DNA of 64,000 nucleotides from Marinomonas sp. TW1 (lineage in GTDB: Bacteria > Pseudomonadota > Gammaproteobacteria > Pseudomonadales > Marinomonadaceae): assembly GCF_001625355.1 (NCBI RefSeq), contig NZ_JSEE01000012.1, positions 1-64,000 of the forward strand, written 5' to 3'. The position numbers were made by a program, and so were the translations under genes. The notes beneath the pieces are model-generated. The model saw nothing but the letters and a program-made list of their open reading frames with translations. It ran no database searches and was not told the origin of the DNA. Positions 9,319 through 18,103 of this stretch are shown here, one piece after another. Each line of letters starts with the position of its first letter. Within the stretch, counting starts at the first letter, position 1.

Positions 9319-10905
9319 TTGTTAACAACAGCCAATATCACCATGCAATTTGGTGCAAAACCTCTATTCGAAAACGTCTCTGTAAAGTTTGGCGAAGGCA
9401 AACGTTATGGACTCATCGGTGCAAACGGTTGTGGTAAATCCACCTTCATGAAAATTCTAGGTGGTGACTTAGAGCCGAGCGCAGGTAACGTGTCTAAAGA
9501 TCCTAATGAGCGCTTAGGTAAACTGAAGCAGGATCAATTTGCCTACGAAGAGTATTCCGTCATTGATACTGTCATTATGGGGCATACTGAGCTATGGGCG
9601 ATTAAATCTGAAAAAGATGCCATCTATGCAAACGCCGAAATGACCGAAGAAGATGGTTTGCGAGCGGGGGATTTGGAAGCCGAATTTGCTGAAATGGATG
9701 GATACACTGCAGACGCACGTGCCGGTGAGCTACTGTTAGGGGTGGGTATTCCAACAGAGCAGCATTACGGTTTAATGAGTGAAGTTGCGCCGGGTTTGAA
9801 ATTGCGAGTGTTGCTGGCTCAAGCTTTGTTCTCTGATCCTGATATTTTATTGTTGGACGAGCCAACCAACAACTTGGACATTAATACCATTCGCTGGTTG
9901 GAAGGGGTATTAGTCGAACGTACTTGTACCATGATCATTATTTCCCATGACCGCCACTTCTTAAACTCTGTGTGTACCAATATGGCTGACTTGGATTACG
10001 GTGAATTGCGTTTGTTCTCCGGTAATTATGATGAATACATGACGGCAGCGACTCAGGTGCGTGATCGCTTGTTGGCCGACAATGCGAAGAAAAAAGCGCA
10101 AATCAACGAATTGAAATCTTTTGTTAGTCGTTTCTCTGCGAACGCGTCTAAATCTAAACAAGCTACGTCTCGTGCCAAACAGATTGATAAGATTCAATTG
10201 GAAGAAGTGAAGCCGTCTAGCCGTCAAAATCCATTTATTCGTTTCGAGCAAGAAAAGAAACTTCACCGCTTGGCCTTACAGGTTGAGAATGTTGCGAAAT
10301 CTTACGACGAGAAGATTTTCAGTGATCTTAATATGATGGTTGAGGTGGGTGAGCGCATTGCGGTAATCGGGCCGAACGGTATTGGTAAAACAACCCTATT
10401 GAAATGTCTGGTAGGGGATACGGAATTGACTCAAGGTGATGTGAACTGGTCAGATAATGCCAACATCGGTTACTACGCTCAAGATCATGCTCATGAGTTT
10501 GAAAAAGACGTGGATCTTTTAGAGTGGATGGGGCAATGGGGGCAAGAAGGAGATGACGAGCAGGTCATTCGTGGCACCCTAGGTCGCTTGCTGTTCTCAC
10601 AAAACGACATCAAAAAGTCGGTCAAAGTCTTGTCTGGTGGTGAGCAAGGTCGAATGTTGTTTGGTAAGTTGATGCTGCAAAAACCAAACGTTCTCGTGAT
10701 GGACGAACCGACTAACCACATGGATATGGAATCGATTGAATCCTTAAACCTGGCGCTTGAACATTACCCAGGTACGTTGTTGTTTGTCAGTCATGACCGT
10801 GAATTTGTTTCCTCTTTGGCAACACGTATCGTTGAAGTCACGGCAGATGGCATTGTGGATTTCCATGGTACATACGATGAATACCTCGCTAAGATGGACA
10901 GTTAA
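9319..10905 (+). CDS. ybiT: ABC-F family ATPase, YbiT type
   Basis: ABC-F proteins are soluble tandem ATPases acting on the ribosome, some by resolving stalled translation. This 528-residue protein is close in length and sequence to E. coli YbiT from end to end. The first cassette has Walker [10 protein letters not shown] (residues 34-42) and [11 protein letters not shown]; the interdomain linker is charged ([20 protein letters not shown]); the second cassette has [21 protein letters not shown] and [10 protein letters not shown]. The start is TTG, supported by the family N-terminus and the upstream GAGTGGA. It is a single-gene unit with a strong terminator. The precise ribosomal role is unknown for this subfamily. 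Confidence 0.95.
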   Translation: MLTTANITMQFGAKPLFENVSVKFGEGKRYGLIGANGCGKSTFMKILGGDLEPSAGNVSKDPNERLGKLKQDQFAYEEYSVIDTVIMGHTELWAIKSEKDAIYANAEMTEEDGLRAGDLEAEFAEMDGYTADARAGELLLGVGIPTEQHYGLMSEVAPGLKLRVLLAQALFSDPDILLLDEPTNNLDINTIRWLEGVLVERTCTMIIISHDRHFLNSVCTNMADLDYGELRLFSGNYDEYMTAATQVRDRLLADNAKKKAQINELKSFVSRFSANASKSKQATSRAKQIDKIQLEEVKPSSRQNPFIRFEQEKKLHRLALQVENVAKSYDEKIFSDLNMMVEVGERIAVIGPNGIGKTTLLKCLVGDTELTQGDVNWSDNANIGYYAQDHAHEFEKDVDLLEWMGQWGQEGDDEQVIRGTLGRLLFSQNDIKKSVKVLSGGEQGRMLFGKLMLQKPNVLVMDEPTNHMDMESIESLNLALEHYPGTLLFVSHDREFVSSLATRIVEVTADGIVDFHGTYDEYLAKMDS

Positions 10906-10930
10906 GTTTAACTGGCGTTTCATGTTGCAT

Positions 10931-10962
10931 AAAAAAGGGAAATCGATTGATTTCCCTTTTTT
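10931..10962. terminator. Bidirectional rho-independent terminator
   Basis: A perfect 14-base inverted repeat (AAAAAAGGGAAATC, loop GATT, then its complement) separates the convergent ybiT and MOSC genes and provides a T-run on both strands. Confidence 0.9.
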
Positions 10963-10994
10963 CGTTTTTCTGTCCCGTGATGGGTAATGCTTAT

Positions 10995-11831
10995 TTAACG
11001 TTTGTCTTCATAGCTGTCCGCTGCTTGATATTCCAATATTTCTACCTCATCACCTTGTTGGATCATGCCTTGATTTAAAGCAACCATATTGATTCCAAAT
11101 GTAATGCCAGCATTTTTCAGTTTGCGGAATTTTGCTAAGGTTTTTAGCGGCTCGCCTAGTTTACTGCGCTCAGCATTATCCGGATCAATGGTGGTAAAAA
11201 TACAGCGCACACAAGGTTTAATGTTTTCAAATTCTACCTCACCTATGCGAATGCGCTTCCAGGTATCTTCTGCGAATGCGTCATTGCCTTTGATAACAAT
11301 GTTAGGGCGAAATTGCGCCATACGAATGTGTTCTGGGCAAGTTCGGTTTAATTCCTCTAGTGACGCTTCTGTGGTTAACAGAAAAGGGTAACCATCTGCA
11401 AAGCCAACAGGAGAATCAGGGCGACGACTGGTAAAGCGTTGTGACGATTCGCCAAAAAATACCAGTTCGGCTTCGATGGATAATAAAGCTTGAAACCAAA
11501 GGCTTGCTGCTTCTCCTACCGACTGAGCTGAAATGTCGTTCCCCCAAATAGTGACGTCTCGATAGGTTTGAGGAAAGTCGTTTGGATTCAATATTAGCTT
11601 GTTTTCAGTCTCTGGATGACTAAGTTCAAGGCCGTTGTTGGGTAAAACTTGAGCATTGATTTGCGTTAATTGCGGGTATTTTCGACCCGTAATGAAATCG
11701 CCATTTGGCTTGACTAACATATAACGACGGTCATTCTTTAGCCCTGAAAATAGCACTTCAGCGCGAGTACTCTTGATTCCATGAATGGATTTAATTGGGT
11801 ATATGGCAAGTTCACTGAGCAAATAAGACAT
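10995..11831 (-). CDS. MOSC domain protein (YcbX-like, without ferredoxin domain)
   Basis: The protein has an N-terminal MOSC_N beta-barrel domain (ELAIYPIKSIHGI, residues 7-19) and a C-terminal MOSC domain with the conserved cysteine in KPCVRCIFTTIDP (about residue 205). MOSC proteins bind molybdenum cofactor or handle sulfur for it; E. coli YcbX and mitochondrial mARC reduce N-hydroxylated compounds. At 278 residues it lacks the C-terminal 2Fe-2S ferredoxin domain that YcbX has, so electrons must come from a separate partner, which is not visible here. AGGAG lies six bases before the ATG. It converges on ybiT and is single. Confidence 0.9.
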   Translation of the reverse strand: MSYLLSELAIYPIKSIHGIKSTRAEVLFSGLKNDRRYMLVKPNGDFITGRKYPQLTQINAQVLPNNGLELSHPETENKLILNPNDFPQTYRDVTIWGNDISAQSVGEAASLWFQALLSIEAELVFFGESSQRFTSRRPDSPVGFADGYPFLLTTEASLEELNRTCPEHIRMAQFRPNIVIKGNDAFAEDTWKRIRIGEVEFENIKPCVRCIFTTIDPDNAERSKLGEPLKTLAKFRKLKNAGITFGINMVALNQGMIQQGDEVEILEYQAADSYEDKR

Positions 11832-11888
11832 AACAACTCCTGCTTTAAGGCGTCATTATTACGTATTTTGGGGGCTTGAGAAAGGACC

Positions 11889-11921
11889 GAAAAAAAACCT
11901 CGGGGCGTAAGCCTCCGAGGT
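11889..11921 (-). terminator. Terminator of the decarboxylase gene
   Basis: Read on the minus strand, a stem ACCTCGG-A-GGC with a four-base loop and one bulge is followed by seven or more T residues, 24 bases after the stop codon of the decarboxylase gene. Confidence 0.85.
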
Positions 11922-11944
11922 CTTGAATAAGCAATGCTAAACGC

Positions 11945-13111
11945 TTATAGATAGTAGGATTCTAATGGCGGAAAGCCGTTAAATTCGATGGCACTGTATG
12001 TCGTTGTGTAAGCACCAGTAGACAACCAGTACATGCGATCACCAATTGCTAAGTTCAAAGGCAGACCATATTTATGGTTCTCATACATGATATCTGCGCT
12101 ATCACAAGTTGGGCCGGCAATGATCACTTCTTCCAGTTCCCCGCCTTTTTCAACGTGAATGGGGTATTTAATCGATTCATCTAAGGTTTCAATTAAGCCT
12201 GAAAACTTACCCACATCGGTAAAGACCCAGCGGTTTAGCGCCGTATGGGATTTACGAGAAATAAGCACCACTTCACTGACTAGAATGCCAGCATTAGAAA
12301 TCAATGAGCGACCAGGTTCTAAAATGATGCGTGGAATATCATCGCCAAAATCTTCTTCTAAGAAGCGAGTGATTTCTTCTGCATAAACAGATAACTCATT
12401 TGTCTTAGAAAGGTAGTTAGCAGGGAAGCCACCACCCATATTTATCATTTGAAGGACAATGCCATCTTCTTCTTTAAGGCGTTCAAAAATCACTTTTACG
12501 CTGGCAATGGCCGCATCCCAAGCACCAATATCACGCTGTTGTGAACCAACATGGAAAGAAACGCCATAGGGCTCTAGGCCAAGCTCTTTTGCTAGAATCA
12601 ATAAATCCATCGCCATGTCAGGGCGGCAGCCAAATTTACGTGACAGCGGCCAATCGGCTGTTACTGTCCCTTCCGTTAAAATACGCACATAGATTTTAGA
12701 GCCTGGTGCGGCTTTGGCGATATTTCGTAAATCCGCTTCTGAGTCTGTCGCGAACATACGCACGCCTTTTTCATAAAAGTAGCGAACGTCTTTGGCTTTT
12801 TTGATGGTATTGCCATAACTCACACGATCTGGAGATACATCACCAATTGCAAATAACTTATCTAGTTCATAGCGTGATGCCACGTCAAAACTGGAGCCAC
12901 GATCTCTTAGTAGTTCTAAAATTTGTGGCGCTGGATTGGCTTTGATCGCATAAAAAATGTCAGCGACTGGAAAGCCCTTGCTTAATTCAGTGTAGGCTTC
13001 ATCGATAATTTCTGTGTCAATGACAACAAAAGGGGTGTCTTTTTTATCTGCAAACGCTTTTAGACGAGCAAAACGTTCTGGAGTGTAGAATTCATTAACG
13101 TCAATAGACAT
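11945..13111 (-). CDS. PLP-dependent ornithine/lysine decarboxylase (alanine-racemase fold, eukaryote-like)
   Basis: The enzyme decarboxylates ornithine and/or lysine to putrescine or cadaverine for polyamine synthesis. In 388 residues the PLP lysine is K57 (FYAIKANP), the cofactor phosphate loop is MGGGFPANY, and the second-subunit active-site cysteine is in AGPTCDSAD. It belongs to fold type III, as Pseudomonas SpeC and eukaryotic ODC do, unlike the large fold-I enzymes of E. coli. The ATG at 13111 is chosen over an upstream in-frame TTG because AGGAG lies eight bases before it and the TTG would put that site inside the gene. Substrate preference (ornithine, lysine or both) cannot be read safely. 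Confidence 0.93.
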   Translation of the reverse strand: MSIDVNEFYTPERFARLKAFADKKDTPFVVIDTEIIDEAYTELSKGFPVADIFYAIKANPAPQILELLRDRGSSFDVASRYELDKLFAIGDVSPDRVSYGNTIKKAKDVRYFYEKGVRMFATDSEADLRNIAKAAPGSKIYVRILTEGTVTADWPLSRKFGCRPDMAMDLLILAKELGLEPYGVSFHVGSQQRDIGAWDAAIASVKVIFERLKEEDGIVLQMINMGGGFPANYLSKTNELSVYAEEITRFLEEDFGDDIPRIILEPGRSLISNAGILVSEVVLISRKSHTALNRWVFTDVGKFSGLIETLDESIKYPIHVEKGGELEEVIIAGPTCDSADIMYENHKYGLPLNLAIGDRMYWLSTGAYTTTYSAIEFNGFPPLESYYL

Positions 13112-13323
13112 GCAGGTGCTCCTATTTAGCAAACATAAACCGAAAATTAGTAAACGTCTTTACCTTCTCCCGTCCTACTTATGGCTGTTACTTATCCGGC
13201 TCGATGGCCTTAAGCGACTAGCGCAGCAGTTGAAGCGGTGCGGATTATGTTCAGCAATGACGCGGGCGCAATTTAAGGGTGAATTAACTGCCCGTCAAGT
13301 ATTTTTTGGCACCTTAAACAAAA

Positions 13324-13347
13324 AAAGGGGCAATAAAAAGCCCCTTT
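13324..13347 (-). terminator. Terminator of the YeeE/YedE pair
   Basis: The inverted repeat AAAGGGGC / GCCCCTTT with an eight-base AT loop is followed on the minus strand by a T-run (A6 at 13321-13326 on the plus strand), 24 bases past the stop of the second transporter gene. Confidence 0.8.
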
Positions 13348-13371
13348 GTTAGTTTGCACTTTTTTTAGACG

Positions 13372-13791
13372 TTATTTACGAAACAACACATTCTGAAAGT
13401 GATGAATCGCGCTGCCTACTATCAAAGCACCAACAAAGTAGATGCCTTCCAGTGGGTTGTTGGTCAATGCCGTTAAGCCAGGTCCTGGGCAGTACCCACT
13501 TAGGCCCCAGCCTATGCCAAATAAACCGGCACCAATCAGCAGCTTACGATCAATGTGCTTTAGGTTAGGTACTTGCCACTCATTTGCGATAATAGGGCTA
13601 AGGCGTTTATTTTTGATCCAGTAGCCAAGCATGCCAACAAATATTGCGCCTCCCATCACGGCAATGAGTGATGGGTTCCAATCGCCAAAAATATCTAAAA
13701 AACCAATCACGACAGCTGGGTTGGTCATTTCCGAAATGGCTAAACCTAAGCCAAATAGTAAGCCAGTTAAAAAGGTTACGAATGCGTACAT
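13372..13791 (-). CDS. YeeE/YedE family membrane protein, second half of a split pair
   Basis: This 139-residue integral membrane protein has about four hydrophobic helices and the family motif GWGLSGYCPGPGLTAL (about residues 96-111), whose cysteine lines the pathway in YeeE-type thiosulfate transporters. Family members in one chain are about twice as long, so this is one of two half-size subunits. Its Shine-Dalgarno AGGAG overlaps the stop region of the upstream half, implying coupled translation and a 1:1 complex. The likely cargo is a reduced sulfur species or sulfur equivalent, by analogy with YeeE and the PmpA/PmpB pair. Confidence 0.88.
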   Translation of the reverse strand: MYAFVTFLTGLLFGLGLAISEMTNPAVVIGFLDIFGDWNPSLIAVMGGAIFVGMLGYWIKNKRLSPIIANEWQVPNLKHIDRKLLIGAGLFGIGWGLSGYCPGPGLTALTNNPLEGIYFVGALIVGSAIHHFQNVLFRK

Positions 13792-13800
13792 GAGTGACTC

Positions 13801-14199
13801 CTAGTGGGTAACAGCAACGGTGATAATGGCGGTTGCCATAAACACTAAGGTGGCAACGATGGAACGAATGGATAATCGAGAAATGCCGCAAACACCATGG
13901 CCACTCGTACAACCACCACCCAAGCGCGTACCATAACCAACTAATAAGCCAGAAATCATCAATAGCCATGGACTTCTTATTTCAGGGAAAGGGACGCTTG
14001 GCTGAAAAAATGTACCATAAGCACTGCCGCCAAGAATGAGGCCCAAGATAAACAATAATGGCAGAAGGCGACCTTTATTAAATAAGAGCTGTGCTAAAAT
14101 TCCACTTATTCCAACAACACGACCTGTTGTAATAAGGTAAAAACTGGTAGTAAGGCCTATCAATAGGCCGCCCAATATTGGGTATGTTAAGTTTTCCAT
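13801..14199 (-). CDS. YeeE/YedE family membrane protein, first half of a split pair
   Basis: This 132-residue membrane protein has about four hydrophobic helices and the motif [16 protein letters not shown] (about residues 90-105), with two cysteines, typical of the first YeeE repeat. It lies 9 bases upstream of its partner in one operon. GGAG is seven bases before the ATG. Two inverted repeats just upstream (14216-14255) suggest control by a sulfide-sensing or similar repressor, which is not encoded nearby. Transport of sulfur species is inferred from the family. Confidence 0.88.
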   Translation of the reverse strand: MENLTYPILGGLLIGLTTSFYLITTGRVVGISGILAQLLFNKGRLLPLLFILGLILGGSAYGTFFQPSVPFPEIRSPWLLMISGLLVGYGTRLGGGCTSGHGVCGISRLSIRSIVATLVFMATAIITVAVTH

Positions 14200-14215
14200 T
14201 AGGATCTCCTTCGAT

Positions 14216-14255
14216 ATTAGATAATTCTAATGTAAATGTATTAGTATTGTCTAAT
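14216..14255. promoter_or_regulatory. Tandem operator-like inverted repeats ATTAG-N6-CTAAT
   Basis: Two 16-base sites, 14216-14231 and 14240-14255, each have exact five-base arms ATTAG and CTAAT around six bases (ATAATT and TATTGT); the first is palindromic to six bases. They are spaced 24 bases start to start and lie between the YeeE/YedE pair and a divergent gene, just upstream of the transporter Shine-Dalgarno. Short AT-rich dyads of this kind are typical of ArsR-family dimers. The regulator is not in this window. Confidence 0.6.
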
Positions 14256-14305
14256 GTTTTGGGTTGAATTTAGTAAAAATTACCTAATTTATCGAAAGAG
14301 GGTAT

Positions 14306-14767
14306 ATGGATGCGATGAAACTCGGTCATAATATCAGCACGGCAAATTATGTGTTTCTGTTGCCAAACGAACCCAAACTGGACGAAAACATCTTGTCTTC
14401 AGAGCACAGCGTTGACCTGTTGATTGAACTGAACGGTAATCACTGGCGTAAAATTCTAACCATAATGGCTAAGCTGACATCCGTTGCCCCTGACCAATGG
14501 CGTGAACACAGAGAGGCCACTTTATTCAGTGAGGTGGGCATTACGTTTAGTGCAAGAGAGCTAATGTCTATTGCACATAAAACAAATACGGTCTTTATTG
14601 TTGGCCTTAAATTGCGGCAGGAGTGGCCGGTATTAGAGGGAAGCGTACAGGTTGGTCGGGATTGCTGGGTTAAGCGGCCGTATGTTTGGTGTCCATATTT
14701 AGATTATCGTCAATTTCCGAATGCATTAATTTCAGAGTTAAGAGAGACTTTGTTGGAGACCTTATAA
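14306..14767 (+). CDS. Conserved hypothetical protein of 153 residues
   Basis: I do not recognise a characterised family. The protein is soluble, with tryptophan-rich spots (GNHWRKILTIM, VAPDQWREHRE, RPYVWCPYLDYRQFPN) and no signal peptide. It ends one base before the ATG of the TerB-like gene at 14768, so the two are almost certainly cotranscribed and translationally coupled. GAGGG lies only three bases before the ATG at 14306; an in-frame ATG at 14315 would have more usual spacing and is an alternative start. It is divergent from the YeeE/YedE operon. Confidence 0.7.
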   Translation: MDAMKLGHNISTANYVFLLPNEPKLDENILSSEHSVDLLIELNGNHWRKILTIMAKLTSVAPDQWREHREATLFSEVGITFSARELMSIAHKTNTVFIVGLKLRQEWPVLEGSVQVGRDCWVKRPYVWCPYLDYRQFPNALISELRETLLETL

Positions 14768-15205
14768 ATGTTAAACCTACTAAAAAGCCTTTTTACCATG
14801 CCAATTGAGCCAGAAGAGCAAATATCTTATCAAAAGGCGGTGGCGGCATTATTAATGGAGGTGATGTTAGCGGATCATCATGTGGCTCCAGAAGAAGAGA
14901 AAGAGATTAAGCGCATTTTAAATGAAGTCAGTGATCTTGGTGATGACATAGAATTGATATATGAAGAGGCGCGAAAAGGTGTCGATGAGGCCAATGATTT
15001 ATATCAATTTACCAAAGTGATCAATGATCATGCATCGTTAGAGCAAAAAATGCAGCTGTTAAAAGGGCTTTGGCATGTGGCTTTGTCTGATGGTGATCTT
15101 GATGCTCATGAAGATCATCGAATACGTCGAATCAGTGAGCTGCTTTTTATGCCGCATTCTGAGTTTATACAGTCTAAATTGGCAGTCCAAGAAGAGTTAC
15201 AGTAA
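14768..15205 (+). CDS. TerB-like (tellurite-resistance TerB family) protein
   Basis: The 145-residue all-helical acidic protein shows the TerB/DjlA-type repeat: AALLMEVMLADHHVAPEEEKEIKRIL (residues about 26-51) and a second copy at LWHVALSDGDLDAHEDHRIRRI (residues about 98-119). Each carries acidic metal-binding-like loops. TerB domains bind metal and are found in membrane-associated stress complexes. It is coupled to the hypothetical gene upstream and ends at a strong bidirectional terminator. There is no other ter gene here, so tellurite resistance should not be assumed. Confidence 0.85.
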   Translation: MLNLLKSLFTMPIEPEEQISYQKAVAALLMEVMLADHHVAPEEEKEIKRILNEVSDLGDDIELIYEEARKGVDEANDLYQFTKVINDHASLEQKMQLLKGLWHVALSDGDLDAHEDHRIRRISELLFMPHSEFIQSKLAVQEELQ

Positions 15206-15241
15206 TAGTGTCACAATGGATGTGTTAAACATTTTGATCAT

Positions 15242-15279
15242 AAAAAAACGGCCTTAGTTTTACTAAGGCCGTTTTTTTT
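15242..15279. terminator. Bidirectional terminator between terB-like and sodB
   Basis: The stem ACGGCCTTAG / CTAAGGCCGT has A7 on its left and T8 on its right, serving the two converging genes. Confidence 0.95.
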
Positions 15280-15302
15280 GACTGGCTTAAAATTGACTAA
15301 TT

Positions 15303-15887
15303 TTAAGCGGCAAAGTTCGCTGCTGCAAATTCCCAGTTTGCAAGCGCCCAGAATCCTTTAAGGTAATCAGGACGAACATTACGATAGTCGATGTAATAAG
15401 CATGTTCCCAAAGGTCAACCGTGATTAACGGTGTTTGGCCTTCAGTTAATGGTGTGCCAGCGTTGCTGGTGTTGATGATATCAAGCTCGCCAGAAGCGGT
15501 TTTAACTAACCAAGTCCAGCTTGAACCAAAGTTGTTAACGGCTTTGTCGTTAAATGCTTCTTGGAAGGCTTCGAAAGAACCCCATTTAGCATTAATCGCA
15601 TCCGCTAGCGCACCAGTTGGTTGACCGCCACCATTTGGGCTTAAGCTGTTCCAGAAAAAAGTGTGGTTCCAGATTTGTGCCGCATTGTTAAAGACTGGAC
15701 CTGCAGGAGCTGACTCAATGATCTCCTCAAGGTTTTTGCCTTCATATTCCGTACCAGGAACAAGACCGTTAAGCTTAACAACATAAGTGTTATGGTGCTT
15801 ACCGTGGTGATATTCCAATGTCTCTACAGACATGTGTGGTTCAAGTGCGTCTTTCGCGTATGGTAGCGCGGGCAATTCAAAAGACAT
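15303..15887 (-). CDS. sodB: Iron superoxide dismutase
   Basis: The enzyme converts superoxide to peroxide and oxygen in the cytosol. The 194-residue protein has all metal ligands in context: His in LEYHHGKHH, His in WNHTFFWN, and Asp/His in [11 protein letters not shown]. The glutamine in [10 protein letters not shown], placed in the N-terminal half, and the GSSWTWL stretch favour the iron type over manganese. There is no signal peptide. AAGGAG lies eight bases before the ATG. It is a single gene with a shared terminator. The AT-rich region before it could hold an iron-responsive site, but I could not find a convincing Fur box. Confidence 0.97.
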   Translation of the reverse strand: MSFELPALPYAKDALEPHMSVETLEYHHGKHHNTYVVKLNGLVPGTEYEGKNLEEIIESAPAGPVFNNAAQIWNHTFFWNSLSPNGGGQPTGALADAINAKWGSFEAFQEAFNDKAVNNFGSSWTWLVKTASGELDIINTSNAGTPLTEGQTPLITVDLWEHAYYIDYRNVRPDYLKGFWALANWEFAAANFAA

Positions 15888-16043
15888 TACGATTCTCCTT
15901 GCTTTTAATTAACTAAAGTGCTTGTTATCAAGCAGTTAATGGTGCTTATATAGTAGCATCGAAAGAACTAAGATAATATTATTTAGAATTGTTCTATCTG
16001 GATTTTCCATAATTTTTGTTAATAACCAATATATTAGATTTTC

Positions 16044-16985
16044 ATGCGAAGAGACGATGATGTAGAGATCCCAAGTATGACTTTGGATCAAGATGAAGTA
16101 ACTGAAAGAAGGCAGAAGGCTGACGCTCCCAAAACACGTCCAGCGCCTTCTCCTGCTAAACCCGCTCATGCCCCTGCCGTGGTTCATAAGAAGCAAAGCT
16201 TATTCGGTATATACCTTCTTTTGTTTCTGATATTGGCCTTTTCTGCTGCGGCTGGCTTTTGGCTTTGGCAGCAGAATCAACAATTACGTAATGAGCTTTA
16301 CGGTGCGAAAAGTGAAATTGAAAACCTTGACCACCAGTTATTAGCCGCTGATGTATCGGCTAATGAGCAAGGTCAAACGGTTGAGCAAACACTGAAAACA
16401 CATGCGAGCGAGATCCGTAAACTGTGGGGGGTGTCTTATGACAGAAACCGCAAAACCATCGCTGAAAATGGTGAAGCCGTTGATTTATTGAAGCAGCAGA
16501 TTAAAACGCTCAAATCAGATCTTTCAACGCAGGCTAAACGCATAGCGCATCAAGACGGGGCCTTTAGTGATTTGGAAGCGGCTTATAACAAACTGTTGCC
16601 AACGGTGGCAGAGCTTGATGCTTTAACAAAGGTTTTGGGGGATCAAGTTAACAGTCAAGAGGTTAAACTTCAGAACCAAGCTGCGCAACTCAGTTCAGCA
16701 GAGAAGACCCTCAATGAGCAAACAGGTACGACTCAAGCGCTTGGTTTAAGCATTGAAAGCGTAACGCAGGAAGTTAATCGACTGCAGAAGCAGCTTAATA
16801 CCGTTGAGCAAAAGGCTAACGCATCAAATGCTTCGGATTTAACGCAGGTGCAGCAGACCTTGAAACAGCAGCAGGAAGCAATTCAATCTAGCGATGCATT
16901 CCGATCGCAAGTAAACGCAGAAATCATTCGTTTGCGTAAGCAGATTAATCAGCTGATGTTAGAGCAACAATTGAACGCTCAATAG
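16044..16985 (+). CDS. Inner-membrane anchored coiled-coil protein of unknown function
   Basis: The 313-residue protein has a charged, proline/alanine-rich cytoplasmic tail (residues 1-50), one membrane helix (IYLLLFLILAFSAAAGFWLW, about 56-75), then a long periplasmic coiled coil rich in Gln, Glu and Lys up to its end. No enzymatic domain is visible. The architecture resembles TolA-like or HemX-like spacers and divisome-associated coiled-coil proteins, but I know no family for it. The start lacks a clear Shine-Dalgarno; a second in-frame ATG at 16077 is possible. It stands alone between sodB and cysD and has its own terminator. Confidence 0.8.
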   Translation: MRRDDDVEIPSMTLDQDEVTERRQKADAPKTRPAPSPAKPAHAPAVVHKKQSLFGIYLLLFLILAFSAAAGFWLWQQNQQLRNELYGAKSEIENLDHQLLAADVSANEQGQTVEQTLKTHASEIRKLWGVSYDRNRKTIAENGEAVDLLKQQIKTLKSDLSTQAKRIAHQDGAFSDLEAAYNKLLPTVAELDALTKVLGDQVNSQEVKLQNQAAQLSSAEKTLNEQTGTTQALGLSIESVTQEVNRLQKQLNTVEQKANASNASDLTQVQQTLKQQQEAIQSSDAFRSQVNAEIIRLRKQINQLMLEQQLNAQ

Positions 16986-17009
16986 TCATCTGTAAGATAT
17001 CCTGATTAA

Positions 17010-17041
17010 AAGGCTGAAGCGGAGACGCTTTAGCCTTTTTT
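17010..17041 (+). terminator. Terminator of the coiled-coil gene
   Basis: The stem AGGCTGAAGCG / CGCTTTAGCCT (one G-U pair, loop GAGA) is followed by a T-run. Confidence 0.9.
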
Positions 17042-17180
17042 ATGCTGTTACATAAGTGGAATCTATATAGCTTTTTTAATATACATATTCTACTAAAGTC
17101 TAGATGGCGTGGTTTTTATAACTTAAAGGCATGTTATAGTGTAAGAAATGCTAAAGCCTTAATATTAGAGATGGGACATT

Positions 17181-18086
17181 ATGACAGAGGCAAGACTGAC
17201 ACACCTAAAACAGCTTGAAGCGGAAAGTATTCATATTATCCGTGAAGTGGCTGCCGAATTTGATAATCCTGTAATGCTTTATTCTATTGGTAAAGATTCA
17301 GCCGTCATGCTGCATTTGGCCATGAAAGCTTTTTATCCAGGAAAACCTCCTTTTCCATTAATGCATGTGGATACGGGGTGGAAATTTAAAGAGATGATTA
17401 CGTTTCGTGATGAGATGGTTGCCAAGCTTGGTCTTGAGCTTATCGTTCATCAAAACCAAGAAGGACTTGATCAAGGCATTGGTCCTTTCACTCATGGTAG
17501 TGCGAAACATACGGATGTGATGAAAACCCAAGCCCTAAAGCAAGCCTTAGATAAATATGGCTTTGATGCGGCGTTTGGTGGTGCCCGCCGCGATGAAGAA
17601 AAATCCCGTGCCAAAGAGCGTGTATATTCTTTCCGTGATAAACAGCATCGTTGGGACCCTAAGAACCAGCGTCCTGAATTATGGAATATCTATAATGGAA
17701 AGGTGAATAAGGGCGAAAGTATACGTGTTTTCCCTTTATCTAACTGGACTGAGCTGGATATCTGGCAATACATCTACTTAGAAAGTATTCCAATTGTTCC
17801 TTTGTATTTCTCTGCAAAACGCCCTGTTGTCGAGCGTGATGGCACTTTGATCATGGTTGATGATGATCGTATGCCATTAAACGGTGAGCAGCCTGAAATG
17901 AAATCGGTACGTTTTCGTACGTTAGGTTGCTATCCATTGACTGGAGCGGTTGAGTCGGAAGCCGACACACTTCCTGAAATTATTCAGGAAATGTTGTTGA
18001 CCAAGAGTTCAGAGCGTCAAGGGCGAATGATTGACCATGACTCAGCTGGGTCTATGGAAGAGAAGAAGAAACAAGGTTATTTCTAA
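17181..18086 (+). CDS. cysD: Sulfate adenylyltransferase subunit 2
   Basis: CysD, with the GTPase CysN, makes adenosine 5'-phosphosulfate from ATP and sulfate, the first step of sulfate assimilation. The 301-residue protein has the adenylyl-transfer PP-loop [16 protein letters not shown] (about residues 36-51), [16 protein letters not shown] and the C-terminal [15 protein letters not shown]. Start ATG follows GATGGGACAT. It is 17 bases upstream of cysN. A TATAGT at 17135-17140 may be the -10; the lack of a good -35 would fit activation by CysB, which is inferred only. Confidence 0.98.
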   Translation: MTEARLTHLKQLEAESIHIIREVAAEFDNPVMLYSIGKDSAVMLHLAMKAFYPGKPPFPLMHVDTGWKFKEMITFRDEMVAKLGLELIVHQNQEGLDQGIGPFTHGSAKHTDVMKTQALKQALDKYGFDAAFGGARRDEEKSRAKERVYSFRDKQHRWDPKNQRPELWNIYNGKVNKGESIRVFPLSNWTELDIWQYIYLESIPIVPLYFSAKRPVVERDGTLIMVDDDRMPLNGEQPEMKSVRFRTLGCYPLTGAVESEADTLPEIIQEMLLTKSSERQGRMIDHDSAGSMEEKKKQGYF

Positions 18087-18103
18087 GTTTGGAGTAAAAG
18101 AGC

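Noticed and set aside
14768..15205. Tellurite resistance operon
   Set aside because: Only a TerB-like domain protein is present; no terC, terD, terZ or terA.
15888..16043. Fur box upstream of sodB
   Set aside because: The AT-rich GATAATATTATTT stretch shares only part of the consensus and is not a convincing dyad.
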